64,000 bases of DNA from Saussurea involucrata (lineage: Eukaryota > Streptophyta > Magnoliopsida > Asterales > Asteraceae), in NCBI GenBank assembly GCA_033807775.1, contig CM066319.1, positions 142,774,983-142,838,982 on the forward strand. Reading direction: 5' to 3'. Positions 41,456-53,215 of the stretch are shown here, piece by piece (positions within the stretch are counted from its first letter, which is position 1; the number at the start of each line of letters is the position of its first letter). Both the position numbers and the translations under genes were made by a program. The notes under the pieces are model-generated. The model saw only the letters and a program-made list of their open reading frames with translations. It did not search any database and was not told where the DNA came from.

Positions 41456-42961
41456 ATGGCAAATCATCAGAATACAAATTACATAGATAATGGCTCTCTT
41501 GCCAAACCTCCTCGATTTAGTAAAGATAACTTCAACCTCTGGAAAAATTGAATGATACTCTTCTTAGAAGGTGTAGATCCTACTATACCATACTATGTGG
41601 AAAATGGACCTTATGTTCCCCATGTGGTCCATGGTCATGTTGCTGCCACCGCTACCACCCCTGCCATCCCCGAGAGAACTCTCATTAGAGAAGTTTCTCA
41701 GTGGACTGAAGAAGATAAGAAGAAGGTGGCCATTGATACAAAGGCCAGATCTATCATCTCTATGGCTCTTCCTGATGAAGTCTACCACTCCATCATGAAC
41801 CTGAAAAGTTCAAAAGCCACGTGGGACACTATATGTGTTCAATATGAAGGTACTGCTGAAGTCCAGGACTCTAGAAGAATAAATCTGGTAAAGCAATACG
41901 AAAGTTTCATCTGTGGTAAGACTGAAACTCTTTCTGAAGTTCACCAACGTTTTAACTGTTTAATTATTGATTTAAAAATTGTTGGTAAGACCTACTCTAA
42001 CTCCGAGATCCTGACAAAATTCTTGGAATGTCTTCCTGAAAGCTGGGACAATTATACCATGTGTCTTAAGCTCTCTAAGGATCTAAAATTTATGACTCTT
42101 GCTACCTTATTTGGCACTATGCTTAATCATGAGCAGTCGTGTCAACTTAAGAAGAATCTTGTAAAAGATTCCAAAAGCACACCTGTTGCTTTACTCTCCT
42201 CAGAGTTGATACCGGCTCAGTGATCAACTGTCACGATCACTGAAATAGAATCTAACTCTGATGATTCATCAGACGCTGATCCTTCAGAACTTGATGAGTC
42301 ACTGGCACTCCTGACAAATTCTTTCAGGAGATTTTCTAGAAAGAGTAACTTCAGAAAAAGTAAACCTCTCACTATCACTGACAAGCTTAAATCTACTCCT
42401 GTTGATAAGGCTACTGCCACCTTCTTTAACTGTGAAAAAGTAGGACACTTTGCTAGTGAATGCAGGTCAAAGAAAGTATTCAAACCTTCATCTTCATCCT
42501 TCAAGAAATCCTATAACCCCAGGGCTAGAGATGACAAATACCAAAAGCTGAAAGAAAAGTATGAAAAGCTGAAAGGCTACAAAAAGAAAGGTAAAGGTCT
42601 GATCGCTGAATATCATGATTGGGCTGAATCTGATGAAGAATCATCCGACTCTGAAGAAGATGGGGCTAATCTCTACCTCATGGCCCAAATACAAGAAGAG
42701 GAAGAAAAAGTTGAAATTCCCTCTACCTATACCTCTACCTCTCAGGTATCAAACTCTTCTACTGCTACTTCTGCCTTCCCTGAAGCTGATAGTCTTCGTG
42801 CTATCGATATATTAACTATTGATTTATATGATGCCATGATTGGCAAGACCAAAGTTGAATAACTAAATCAAGACTTAGTTGAACAACTCAAACAATGTCA
42901 TTTAAAAATTCAAGAGCTTTCGGACATTGAAAATAATTTGAAAGATCAGGTCTATGTAAAT
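41456..42961 (+). pseudogene. gag: truncated copia gag of A4
   Basis: Starts at ATG 41456 with the same N-terminus type as A1 Gag (NYIDNGSLAKPPRFS). In-frame TGA at 41549-41551 and 42221-42223, and a later TAA near 42860. A first zinc knuckle in which a Cys is replaced (FFNCEKVGHFASEC) near 42422-42465. Ends where the Tat LTR begins. Non-functional. Confidence 0.88.
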
Positions 42962-43654
42962 TGATGAGTGCGTGGAATACACCTATAGACGTGTGCTAAT
43001 TAAAGCTCAAAGCAAGTATACCATGAGATCTAATGTCGTCTTTTCAAGTAATAAAATGGTAAAAATACCAAGTATCGTCCCACAAAGTTGGAGTTAAAAT
43101 CGCTATTAAAGTATTATGAAAGAAGTTTTTTTAGAAGATGATTTGGAAGCAAATATTTTGGTTGGTTGGTTGATGATTAACACATATTCTAATTAAAAAG
43201 ATTAAAAGAGAAGCAAGGGTGTAAGACTTGTGATGTTATGATAAATCGAATTCCAGCAGACCAATGCTATGACAATGCTACATCATGATGCTGCAGCATA
43301 GTAGTGACAAAAACTAGTTTTATTATCTACTTTGAGACACGTTCCTCTCGAACTCTCACCATCCCAGGATTCCAGTAGCTAAAACAATCTCATCTCTGAA
43401 CAGAACCTAAGATAAAGGAACGATGGATATGGAGTTCTCAAAATATATGGCAAAACAAATTCTCTTTGTTAAAAGTTACTCTCTCGATATAACCCCCATA
43501 CCTCCCAAGTTTGTGTAATCCTAAGTAGCTTATCTCTAAGTCTACTCCATTTTAACCCTTTGAGAAAAAGATAACTTATCAAGAATGAATCATTTTAGAA
43601 AACAAAAGTAACAACTCTCATTGCAAGTAACTCTCTCGATATTACCCCTTTGTC
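42962..43654 (-). repeat. Tat-like LTR, left piece
   Basis: Contains the AAGTATCGTCCCACAAAG phrase common in this group (from memory). No ORF. A2 is inserted at 43655. Confidence 0.55.
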
Positions 43655-44628
43655 TGTTGGTCCCGAAGGGTTATACAAGTTTGTAGACGGGGGGGGGGGG
43701 GGGGGGGGGGGGTTGAATACAAACACACTATTTTTACTTTTCTAAATTGTTTATTGATAAATCAAGACAATTTACAACTTGTTGCGGAACAAGATTAAGG
43801 ATTAACCTAATCTAAACAAGTTAAGAACACTAAGTTTCTTGCACTAGAATAAGATAGAAAGAAGATAAGAATATTAAGTATAATATTCTAACACACAGAT
43901 AGAAAGAAGAAGATGGTCCGAGCACACTTCATTTCTGAAGTAGGGTTCTTCTTATATACTGCATGCATTTAATGCATGGCAGTATTGCTTTACACGTGGC
44001 AGCAGCTGAGTGGTTGCATGTCATTGACCTTTGTAGACAACCTTAGTAGCCGCATGGTGCACAGTGTAGAATCAGAGTTTTTTGTACGATCATAGACAAA
44101 AAGGGATGTCCATTCTGACATTTCGTACGGAGACGTGCAAGGGAGGTAAGACAATAGTACTTTGTAAGGAGACTTCATGATCAGCTTTCGTTGAAACAGA
44201 TCTTTATCAGCGAATGATAAAGTTCAGCGATTGCTGAAGTCTTCTACTTGATACTTCACGTTGAGTGGACAAATCTTGGCTTCGCTAATATCCGCATCAG
44301 TTCATTAGTAGACTTGTCGCTGGTTCTTGGGCTTGATCTTCGACTTTAGCGTAGAACCTATGTTGACGTGAAACTTGTCTTCAGGGATCATAAGTAAATA
44401 AACTAAATTATCAGCGATCATCTCATAGACTGAACAGGCTCAGAGCTATTCGATGAACAGAGTTCGCTGACTATTTATCTTTAAAGAGCGAGAGTTACTA
44501 TCAGCGGTACTGAAACAGTCTTAGTACTTATCAGCGATAGTGAAACTCGAATACATATCATTTACTTTTAATTTTTACTAAGTGTTAAGAGAGGGTCATT
44601 ATCAAATCACTGAGGGTTTGGATCAACA
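43655..44628 (-). repeat. 3' LTR of copia A2
   Basis: 974 bp with a G24 tract near 43689. The partner LTR has G13. Polypurine tract AAATAGAGGGAGAT follows at 44629-44642. Confidence 0.9.
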
Positions 44629-44896
44629 ATCTCCCTCTATTTGATTATGACATAGCAACAGAGACAATTGCTAATTAATGAAAACATAAGGATAAAAAGA
44701 ACTCATAAAATGTTTGTCCCTTTTACAGTTTTCTAGGATCTTTTCAGTACTGATGGAGTAAAGTACATTCGCTAAAATTTTTCTTTAAACTTCGTAAAGG
44801 TTACAGAGGGAAGTGGAAAAATCACAAGTACAGCAAATAAAATTACAAGTACAAAAGATGTAGACAGATAAAGATAGAAAGAATTACAAGGCGATC

Positions 44897-46144
44897 CTAT
44901 CCGTCAAAAGGTTCTTCCTTAATGAGAAGTTCATCAAGGGTCTTTGATGTGGGAATCATCCAGTCAGAGACCGTTACACCTTGATCCTTTTTGTTCTTTG
45001 CTTCTTCAAAGATCAGGGGCTTGAGGTGACGTGCCTTAAGATCGCGTCTGACTTCACACCAGTATATGAGGTCTCTGAGCTGTTCGATGGGAGTGATTGG
45101 AAGCTCAGAGATGCGTTGAAAGTGTTGTCGTCCATAACAGTCTAGAAAGAAGATGCCATAGGGTTCACTTAAGACTTTTCCAGGGATGAAAGTTTCACCA
45201 GGAGGCAGGGAGGTGTCAAGTACTGAGAGGTCAGGGTCACGACTAAGTACTTCTTCGCGTGAGAAACCTATACCTGTTTCATTCCGTATAGGAGGACCTG
45301 AGTCTGAGGTTTTCTTTTTCTTTGCAGAGGCCCTTCTTTGTTGAGGTGGAAGAAGAGTGGAAGGAGGAATATCCACAGCAGAAGAAACCAAGTCGATCTG
45401 AGAATTTAAAATTTTCTCGACATGGCTCTTGAACTTTGAGTGAGATCGCTGAATGGCTAATTTCACTTCCAACCATTCTGAGAAACCAAACTTCTTTAAA
45501 GTAGTAGCATAGAAGGTTTGCTTGGTTTTATCTTCGCTGAATACGTCAATTTCAACAACAGGAACGTCTACAAACAGTTTTCCTCTGATAAGTACCTTGA
45601 TGATTTTGGATGGTCGAGATCGATAGTTCAGCATTTCTTTACACCATTCCAAAGTCGAGTCAGATACCTTAGTCTTTTCTTCAACGATCCTTTGGGTATC
45701 ATCCCATAGCTGACGTTGGACATCAATGGGAGTTCTTTTCAACGCGGGGTCTTTCACCGATTGTTGGACAAGCTGGATGGCGAGAGCCTTATCTTTTTCT
45801 TCAGCTTCCTTCTTTTCGGCGAGTAATCGTTCAGCTCTTAAATGATCCTCGTATTATTTCCTTGATATCCTGAACTTTGTGGGAACAGGGATTTTGGAGC
45901 GAGGGAGGATGATTCGCTGATCTTCAAATTTCTTTATTATTTCTTCTCTCCTTTTCTGATCCTCTTCACTTAGCTTTTGAGGAGCTAATGAAGGTCTGTT
46001 TTTGTGAGAGAGAGGTTGTTATTCCGGTTCATCAGTCTCAGAGGTCAAATCCAAGACTGGGATTATTTCTTCAGCGATAGGAGCTGGAATTATTGTTGGT
46101 GTTGTTGTAGGAGCTTCAGCGGGATCCTCAAACAGGGGAGAGGG
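44897..46144 (-). pseudogene. extra gene of A2, second coding exon, with stops
   Basis: Homologue of 4882-6138. Open from 45853 to TGA at 44897. In-frame TAA at 45854-45856 and 46019-46021 in the N-terminal part. The C-terminal blocks (FFLDCYGRQHFQRI, ITPIEQLRDLIYW, DELLIKEEPF) are intact. The acceptor CTAG ends at 46145. Confidence 0.78.
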
Positions 46145-46301
46145 CTAGCTGAAACACAGCGATTGTTTAAGTAAGAACATGGGAAGAAAAAGATATAGAA
46201 AAGAATGTGGTTAAGTATATAGAGGTTTTATGGATAGAAGGATTGAGATTGAGAAGGGATAGAGGAGTGATACAGTATAAGGGAATAAAAGATATTGTAC
46301 C
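46145..46301 (-). other. predicted 157-nt intron in the extra gene of A2
   Basis: Donor CAG|GTACAA at 46302/46301 and tandem acceptors CAG/CTAG, as in A1. Confidence 0.6.
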
Positions 46302-48949
46302 TGACAAACTGGCTTTGTCTGAAGGATTCCCAGATTGCCTTCTGCAGCGAGGCCTTTGTTCTTGCCTTGATCAGCCTCAGATGCTGCAGGCTTTGTCTTT
46401 GTCGTCTCCCCTGATTGATCTCTGATCACAATCCCTTTCTGAGCAGGGACTTTCACGACATGTTGGACGAAGAAGAAAGACTCATCATCATCATCGTCAT
46501 CATCATCGTCTTTAGGGGATGATGATGGTTCTTCATCCTCAAGGTCGAGGTCTTCGTCATCTTCAGCTTCTTCAGCTTCAGATTCATCATCGTAAGGTTC
46601 GGTTACATCAGCAGCAGCTTCAGTTCCCTTATCCTCTTCGAGTTGCTCCCCCTCAGAATCAGAGGGAGGTTTCTCGGTTCCCTCAGGGTTTTCAACTCCT
46701 TGAGGTCGTGAAGTAGAAGCAGCAGCAGCATTTTCATTTATCTCCCCCTCAGCATTATGGTGAAGATCTTCAGCTTTCTTCTCCCCCTCTTCCACATGAT
46801 GAGTGGGGGAGGAAACAGATTGATCAGCAGCAGCAGCATTCAAGGGAACACCGTCTTCTAGGCCAGTGAGACCCATGAAAGTTTCAATCACTATGATTTT
46901 GTCTTCTAGGCCAGTAATCGCAGGACTGATCTTTTGGAGATCATCTCTATCAGCCTGAGTAAAATGAGACTTTGGGGCATCCAGGCAATTGAGTATCTGC
47001 TGAAGTAGATCTTTGACTGTCGTCACTTCACCCTTAAGAGTACCAACCTCTGTCTTCAATGATGTGACTTCATTGGACAGAGTGGTGAAGTTTGTTGCGA
47101 GGGTGGTGTTGGTGAGGTTGAGATTGTTGACATTGGTAGAAGTTTCAGCGAGGGTGGTAGCAAAAGTTGCAATGCTGCCATCCACCTTCTCCATATCAGC
47201 TTTGGAGGCTTTCATGTCAACAACCTCGGTCAGCTTCTTGAGGTTCTCTCCAGCGTCTGTAACCGCTGAAGAGTTGGTGGAGAGAATGGTGTTGTATGAT
47301 TCCATCTTTGTTTCCAGGGCCTTCAGGGAGGTGTTGATATCCCGCAAATTAGGACCTGAAAAAGTTGAGAACTTATGAACAAAGGAAAGCTCAGAAGTTT
47401 TGGGTTGAGAGGGAGGAGTGTTTATGGATTGAGGTGTACCTGCAGGATGATTTACGAAGTCGTTGAAGTTTCGATGACCAGTCAGCATTTCGAAGTCATC
47501 TTCCAGTGTGCCTTGACGCATGGAAGTTTCCGCAGGTCCTTTATTTGCATCCATCACTGCTTGTAAATTATCAGCAGCTGAATCATGAACGATGACGGGA
47601 ATTCTTGAGAATGTTGGGAAAAGAGGTGGAGTGTCCAAAGATAGAGATGGAGGAGTGAAGGATGAGAAGATTGGTTGGTTGCGGGGTTCAGCGTTGGATC
47701 CGCTGTTAATCACTTCAGTCTGTAGAGAGGCTGAAGGAGGTGGGTTCAGTTCCAAGTTTATAACCTCTGTGTCTAGAGACGCTGAGGCCGGGATGGAAGG
47801 GGTTGCTTGTTCAGCTGTGGCGAAGCGTACCACGGAACTATCCAGCGACTCTTTTTGAAGATGAGTCGTGGAGTCTTTAGCATGTGATTGCTTGGGGGGT
47901 TGCTCCTTGGTTTTCTTGATCCTTTTGGAACCAAGTTGGGAAGAAGATTGTTTCCTTTTTCGAGAAGGAGTGGAGGGTGCAGCTTGGGTATCAGTGGTAG
48001 GGATTTCCACTGAATGAGCCGCAGAAGTAGAAGAAGGAGGATTTAGAAGAGATAAGAGAGTAGGAAGACGTACCTCGTTTGCCAGCGGCTTGAAGTCGAG
48101 TACCTTAGGGCCAACCTGAGAGAGTCGTAGATCACCCTCTTTTGGGTATTTGTCCCCAAGTCCAAGTTGAAAGATGGCGCTGATGAATCTGGGATAAGGA
48201 ACCCATGAAGGTCTATCAGCCATATCTACTCTGAAAGCGAGGTCATCATAGATGACTGAGGCCCAGTCAACATGGAGACCTTTCAGCAGTGCATAGCCCA
48301 TTGCTTGCTGAGGTTGAGCGGCTTGATCAGAGGAGTCGGACTTCGATGTCATGCAGCTTATCAAGTGGGCGAAGATGAAGTTCATCTCGCTTGGCATTTT
48401 GGACTTCTTGATGAGGGTCAGTTTCTTCTCAATCTCCTTGTCCCTTCCTGTGTCCCATGCGTAACCCATCGCATCAAAGAATGCAGTGATGGCTTCCCTA
48501 TCAGCATGGTTTTTGTGGTTTGGGAAAGGAACAAAGCGATTATCTTTGTTGGCAGTGGGTAGGCTGAGTGCTTTCCTTATAATGGCAGGGGTGATTTTTA
48601 TGGTGCCATATTTGGTGTCACAGAGAATGGTGTCAATGAGTTTCTTTGGGTCTTTGGTAGACTCAAGCTGAGCTCTTCTGGCAGTGTACCAGAACTGAGA
48701 TAGAAGGAATTTATGAGCAGGGGGTACGATGGTTAGGGCTTTGAATAAGCAGCAGGTTTGTACAAAATTCACAGCATCATCCAGATGCCTGACTTGCTTT
48801 TTCGGAGGAAAGTCGAAAAGCTCATAGAGGTTGTTTGATTTCAAAAAGTCTATTTTCTCCAGCGTAAACTTTACCTGAGCAGCCTTGGTGATAACCACTT
48901 TCTCAGCGGTAGGAGTCTTGGGAGTTGGAACGTCAGTAGAGGATGCCAT
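46302..48949 (-). CDS. extra gene of A2, first coding exon (open)
   Basis: 882 codons from ATG 48949 to the PVCQ junction, uninterrupted even though gag and pol of A2 are broken. Same layout as A1: globular N-terminus with FWYTARR and PSEMNFIFAHLISCMT, a Ser/Pro region with KRKQ, heptad coiled coil (~530-680), then an acidic D/E tail. Read without splicing, the frame runs into the intron and ends with a hydrophobic tail. That tail is probably an artefact rather than a membrane anchor. Function unknown. Confidence 0.82.
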
Positions 48950-48951
48950 AG

Positions 48952-49336
48952 CTGTTTATCAGTTCAACCAAAGATCAACAATACATAAATAGTCTTAATG
49001 TGGAAAGATTTTCCAATAAGATGTTTCGAATTTTGTCCATTTCATTCAGACCAAAATGTCTTAATGAAGATTAGGCTTTTCTTGTTGAAAAAGAAATGCA
49101 AACCCAGTAAAAGTCTTGTTTTCCATTTTCCTTTAGAGATAAGGATTCTGGAAAAACGAATGAAGAACAAGTTTAAGATTTTGAGTTTTAAACTTAAAGA
49201 ACAACCATGAAAGGTTGTGTTCATAAAACCATGAAAGAAATGATTTCATTTTAGAAAGGTTTCTTTTGTTTGATCTGTTAAAAGCAACAAGAAGATCAGA
49301 AACAAATTAAAACAGGTAAATAATGAGAATATTAAC
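48952..49336 (-). other. predicted leader intron of the extra gene (A2)
   Basis: Donor CAG|GTTAAT (49337/49336) and acceptor AACAG|CT two bases before the ATG. 385 nt. Confidence 0.55.
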
Positions 49337-49460
49337 CTGGTTGTCGAAGAAGAAGATGAATAGTTTTCTGGAAAAACTCGAGTTCAATAAGCAACAGTAA
49401 ATATTTTCTTGCTTGGAGAAGAAGATGTTCGCGTAAAAAGAAAAATATAAACCCGAATGC

Positions 49461-49548
49461 GTTTATATAGTGAAATTAGAGAGAGAGAGAAAAACTAGAG
49501 CGGGAAAGTTTTTTATCATGACACGGACACGTGTTTGCATTTGATTGG
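49461..49548 (-). promoter_or_regulatory. internal promoter of the extra gene (A2)
   Basis: CCAAT (49548-49544), ACACGTGT (49534-49527), TATATAAA (49468-49461), in the same order and nearly the same spacing as A1. Confidence 0.58.
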
Positions 49549-49926
49549 ATGGAAAACGAACGTACAAACGTGTGTCAGAAAAAGAACGTGCCAGGGTTTA
49601 TCCGTTGTGATGATGTCACAAACGTCCTTTCATATTTTAGGATGTCTCTGAGGTTTTGAAAGCTCAGGGACTATTTTGAAAAACATGAAGCACTAAATAG
49701 AAATATCTGTGTTAGTTTAAGAAATTTCAAAGTATCGTTGTTAAGGAAAAGATATTCAGCGATGTGATTTGTTTTGAAATCTTGCATTTACATGCGAATG
49801 TCAGCGAGTAAAGAGAGAACATACCTTGATATCAGCAAATCAACTTTGTTCAGAGAGAAGATGACAGAATGGGTTATATTAGTTGGTTTTATCCGATCGC
49901 TGATCAAATGTGAACCACTGAAGATT

Positions 49927-52900
49927 TTATTCTTCAAAGTTCAGCATTCCAAGCTCGCTGATGAGAAAGTTGAATCTTGTCTCATCAAGAGGTTTGGTGA
50001 ACAGATCAGCTAACTGATAGTCAGTTGGGATAAAATGAAGTTCTATATCACCATTCATCACATGATCTCTGATAAAATGATACCTGATTTCGATATGTTT
50101 GGTCTTTGAGTGTAGCACTGGGTTGTTGGCTATAGCGATGGCACTTGTGCTATCGCAATAGATTGGAATTTTCGAGAGCTGAAGGTCATAGTCTAGTAGT
50201 TGATTTCTCATCCACAAGACCTGAGAACAACAGCTTCCAGCGGCTACATACTCAGCTTCAACAGTTGAGGTGGACATTGAGTTTTGCTTTTTACTTGTCC
50301 AACTCACCAGCTTTCCACCCAGGAGCTGACAGCCTCCTGTGGTGCTTTTCCTATCCAATTTGCAACCTGCAAAATCACTATCTGAATAGGAGAGTAGATC
50401 AAACCCTGATCTTTGGGATACCAAAGACCTAGGTTCAGAGTACCCTTAAGGTAACGAAAGATTCGCTTTACAGCGATCATATGAGATTCCTTAGGTTCAG
50501 CTTGATATCGTGCACACAAACAGGTTGCGTACATAATATCGGGTCGGCTAGCTGTAAGATACAAGAGAGAGCGGATCATCCCACGGTACAGCGTGACATT
50601 AACAGGTATTCCATTTGAATCCTTGTTTAGTGTCAGCGGTGGTGCCATAGGGGTTTTCATAGCTGAACTCTGAGTTAAATCAAATTTCTTCAGCATATCT
50701 TTAACCTACTTTCCCTGATTAATGAAAGTTCCTTTTCATTTTGCTTTATCTGAAGACCAAGGAAATATGTTAGCTCACCCATCATACTCATTTTATACTC
50801 TGCTTTCATTCTATCAGCGAAACGACTACAAAGGTCAGGGTTAGTAGAACCAAATATAATGTCATCAACATATATCTGAACAAGAATGATATGACCTTTT
50901 ACTTTCCTGAAGAATAGAGTCTTATCGATTTTACCACGCTCAAATTGTTCAATGTGGAGATAAGTAGAGAGAGTGTCATACCATGCACGAGGAGCTTGCT
51001 TTAAGCCATAAAGTGCCTTATCCAGTTTATAAACATAACCTGGACGTTTAGGATCTGAGAATCCTGGAGGTTATTCCACGTAGACTTCTTCATTCAGCTT
51101 TCCATTTAGGAACGCTGACTTAACATCCATCTGATAAACTTTGAAGTCTTTGTGTACAGCATATGCTAAGAATAGACGAATAGATTCTAGTCTTGCTACT
51201 GGAGCAAATGTTTTGTCGTAGTCTATACCTTCCTCTTGTCTGTATCCCTGAGCAACAAGTCGAGCTTTGTTGCGGGTTACAGTTCCATGTTCGTCCAACT
51301 TGTTTCGATAGACCCATTTAGTGCCTATCACTGTCTTATCAGTTGGTCTTCGAACAAGATTCCAAACTTTGTTTCTTTCAAATTCTGTCAGCTCTTCTTG
51401 CATAGCACTGACCCAGTTTGGATCTCTGAGGGCATCATCTATTTTCTTTGGTTCAATCAGAGAAATAAAGTTAACAAATAAATATATATTACCTGCACTT
51501 CGTCGAGTCTGAACACAAGCGTTTGGATCACCAAGAATTTGATCAATAGGGTGATTGACAGTCCATCGCTGAGTCGGAGCATGAATTGCTGACTCAACCT
51601 GAACTGGAGGGGCTGAAGATGAGCCTTCAGCAACTTCTGGAATATCAGCCAAGAGAGGAGTAGGTGCAGATGTCATCACATTCACTGATTGCTGAGAAGT
51701 AGATGGAATGTCTGAGGTAGAAGGTTCAGAAGTAGGCATAGTGTTTAAAGGAATAACTGAGACCCATGAAGTTTCAGCTTCACTATTCTGCATGTTTGGG
51801 ATGATAGTAGGACCATCATCTTCAACGGTATGATTGTGAGGAATGGGAATATCTTCTGAATCACCAAGATGTGAAAACATCCATTTATTCAGCTCTTCAG
51901 TATCAGCAGAAGGTCGAGAATTCGCTGAACGGGATTCGTCAAAGGTGACGTGAATAGTTTCTTCAACAGTTTGTCTTCTTCGATTGAAGACTCTGAAGGC
52001 TTTGGAGACTGAGGAGTATCCAAGAAAGATTCCATCATCAGCCTTAGGATCAAACTTTCCAAGGGCATCTCTGTTGTTCAGTATGAAACACTGACATCCA
52101 AAGATGTGAAGAAAGCTAATTGAAGGCTTTCTCCCATGAAAAAGTTCATAGACTGTCTTGTTGAATCTTTTGACTATCAGCGACCTGTTTTGCGTAAAAC
52201 AAGCAGTGTTGACAGCTTCTGCCCAAAACTGAGTAGGCAGGTGAGAATCGCTGAGCATTGAACGTGCAGCTTCAATAATAGTTCGATTTCTTCTTTCAGC
52301 GACTCCATTTTGTTGCGGTGTTCTCACTGAAGAAAAGTTGTGAGAAATACCCTTACTCTCAAAGAAGGAATCAAGAGAACTGTTTTTGAATTCAGTCCCA
52401 TGATCACTCCTTATTGAGCGAACGGTCAAGTTGTTCAGGACTTCCATTTTCCTGACAAAGGTGATGAGTTCTTCAGGGGTGTCACTCTTAGAACGGAGAA
52501 ACATTACCCATGTATAGCGAGAGAATTCATCAACTACGACCAGTGTATATTTCTTTCCAGCGATGGATTGTTTGTTAACAGGGCCAAACAAATCCATATG
52601 GAGAAGTTGTAGAGGAGATGACACTGAGGAAACTTGCTTTGACTTAAAGCTTGCTTTGGTCTGCTTGCCTTTCTCACACGCTGAACATAAGGACTCTTTG
52701 GCGTATGAGTACTGAGGTAGACCAGTGACTAACTCTTTTGAAGAAAGAGTGTTCAGTATCTTGAAGTTGAGATGAGAGAGTCTCTTATGCCATAGCCAGT
52801 TGACATCAGATGAGGCTTTTGAGAAGAAACAGGAGTTCTCAGTGGTTGTTGAGTCCATGTTTATTACATAAACATTTTCCAAACGATAACCGCTGAGAGC

Positions 52901-53215
52901 TATCTTCTCCTTTTTGTCAGTGACAAAGCAGAATTCCTTAGTAAAGATTACTTTGTTATCCTTGTCGCAAAGTTGATTGATGCTTAGAAGATTATGCTTC
53001 AACCCTTCAACATATGCGACTCTTCTGAAGGTTTTTGTACCATTAGAGAGTACACCAAACCCTCGGGTATGTCCTTTTCCGTTTCCACCGAAAGTTACAG
53101 AGGGACCCTTCTCTTCTTTGTACTCAGTGAGCAGGTTCTTCTTACCAGTCATGTGTCTAGAGCATCCGCTATCGAGATACCAGATACCCTTCTTAACCTG
53201 CATTACAAAGGAAGA
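49927..53215 (-). pseudogene. pol: copia pol of A2, broken
   Basis: Protease DSG, HHCC, DD35E integrase (with the usual QQNGVAERR) and the first RT block are open from 53203 to a TAA at 51071-51073, which replaces Gln in VYVEQPPGF. Beyond it are the YVDD block, a deletion frameshift near 50740, a TAG near 50707 and a frameshift near 50420. RNase H is then open to 49927. The gag stop and four-codon linker upstream match A1. Confidence 0.9.

Larger units (their letters stand above)
40414..42961 (+). mobile_element. copia A4, 5' part only (plus strand)
   Basis: A 957-bp LTR (40414-41370) of the A family, a degenerate tRNA-Met PBS from 41373 (TGATATCAGAGC) and a truncated gag. It is interrupted at 42962 by the Tat-like LTR. 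More diverged than A1-A3, so the oldest A copy here. Confidence 0.8.
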
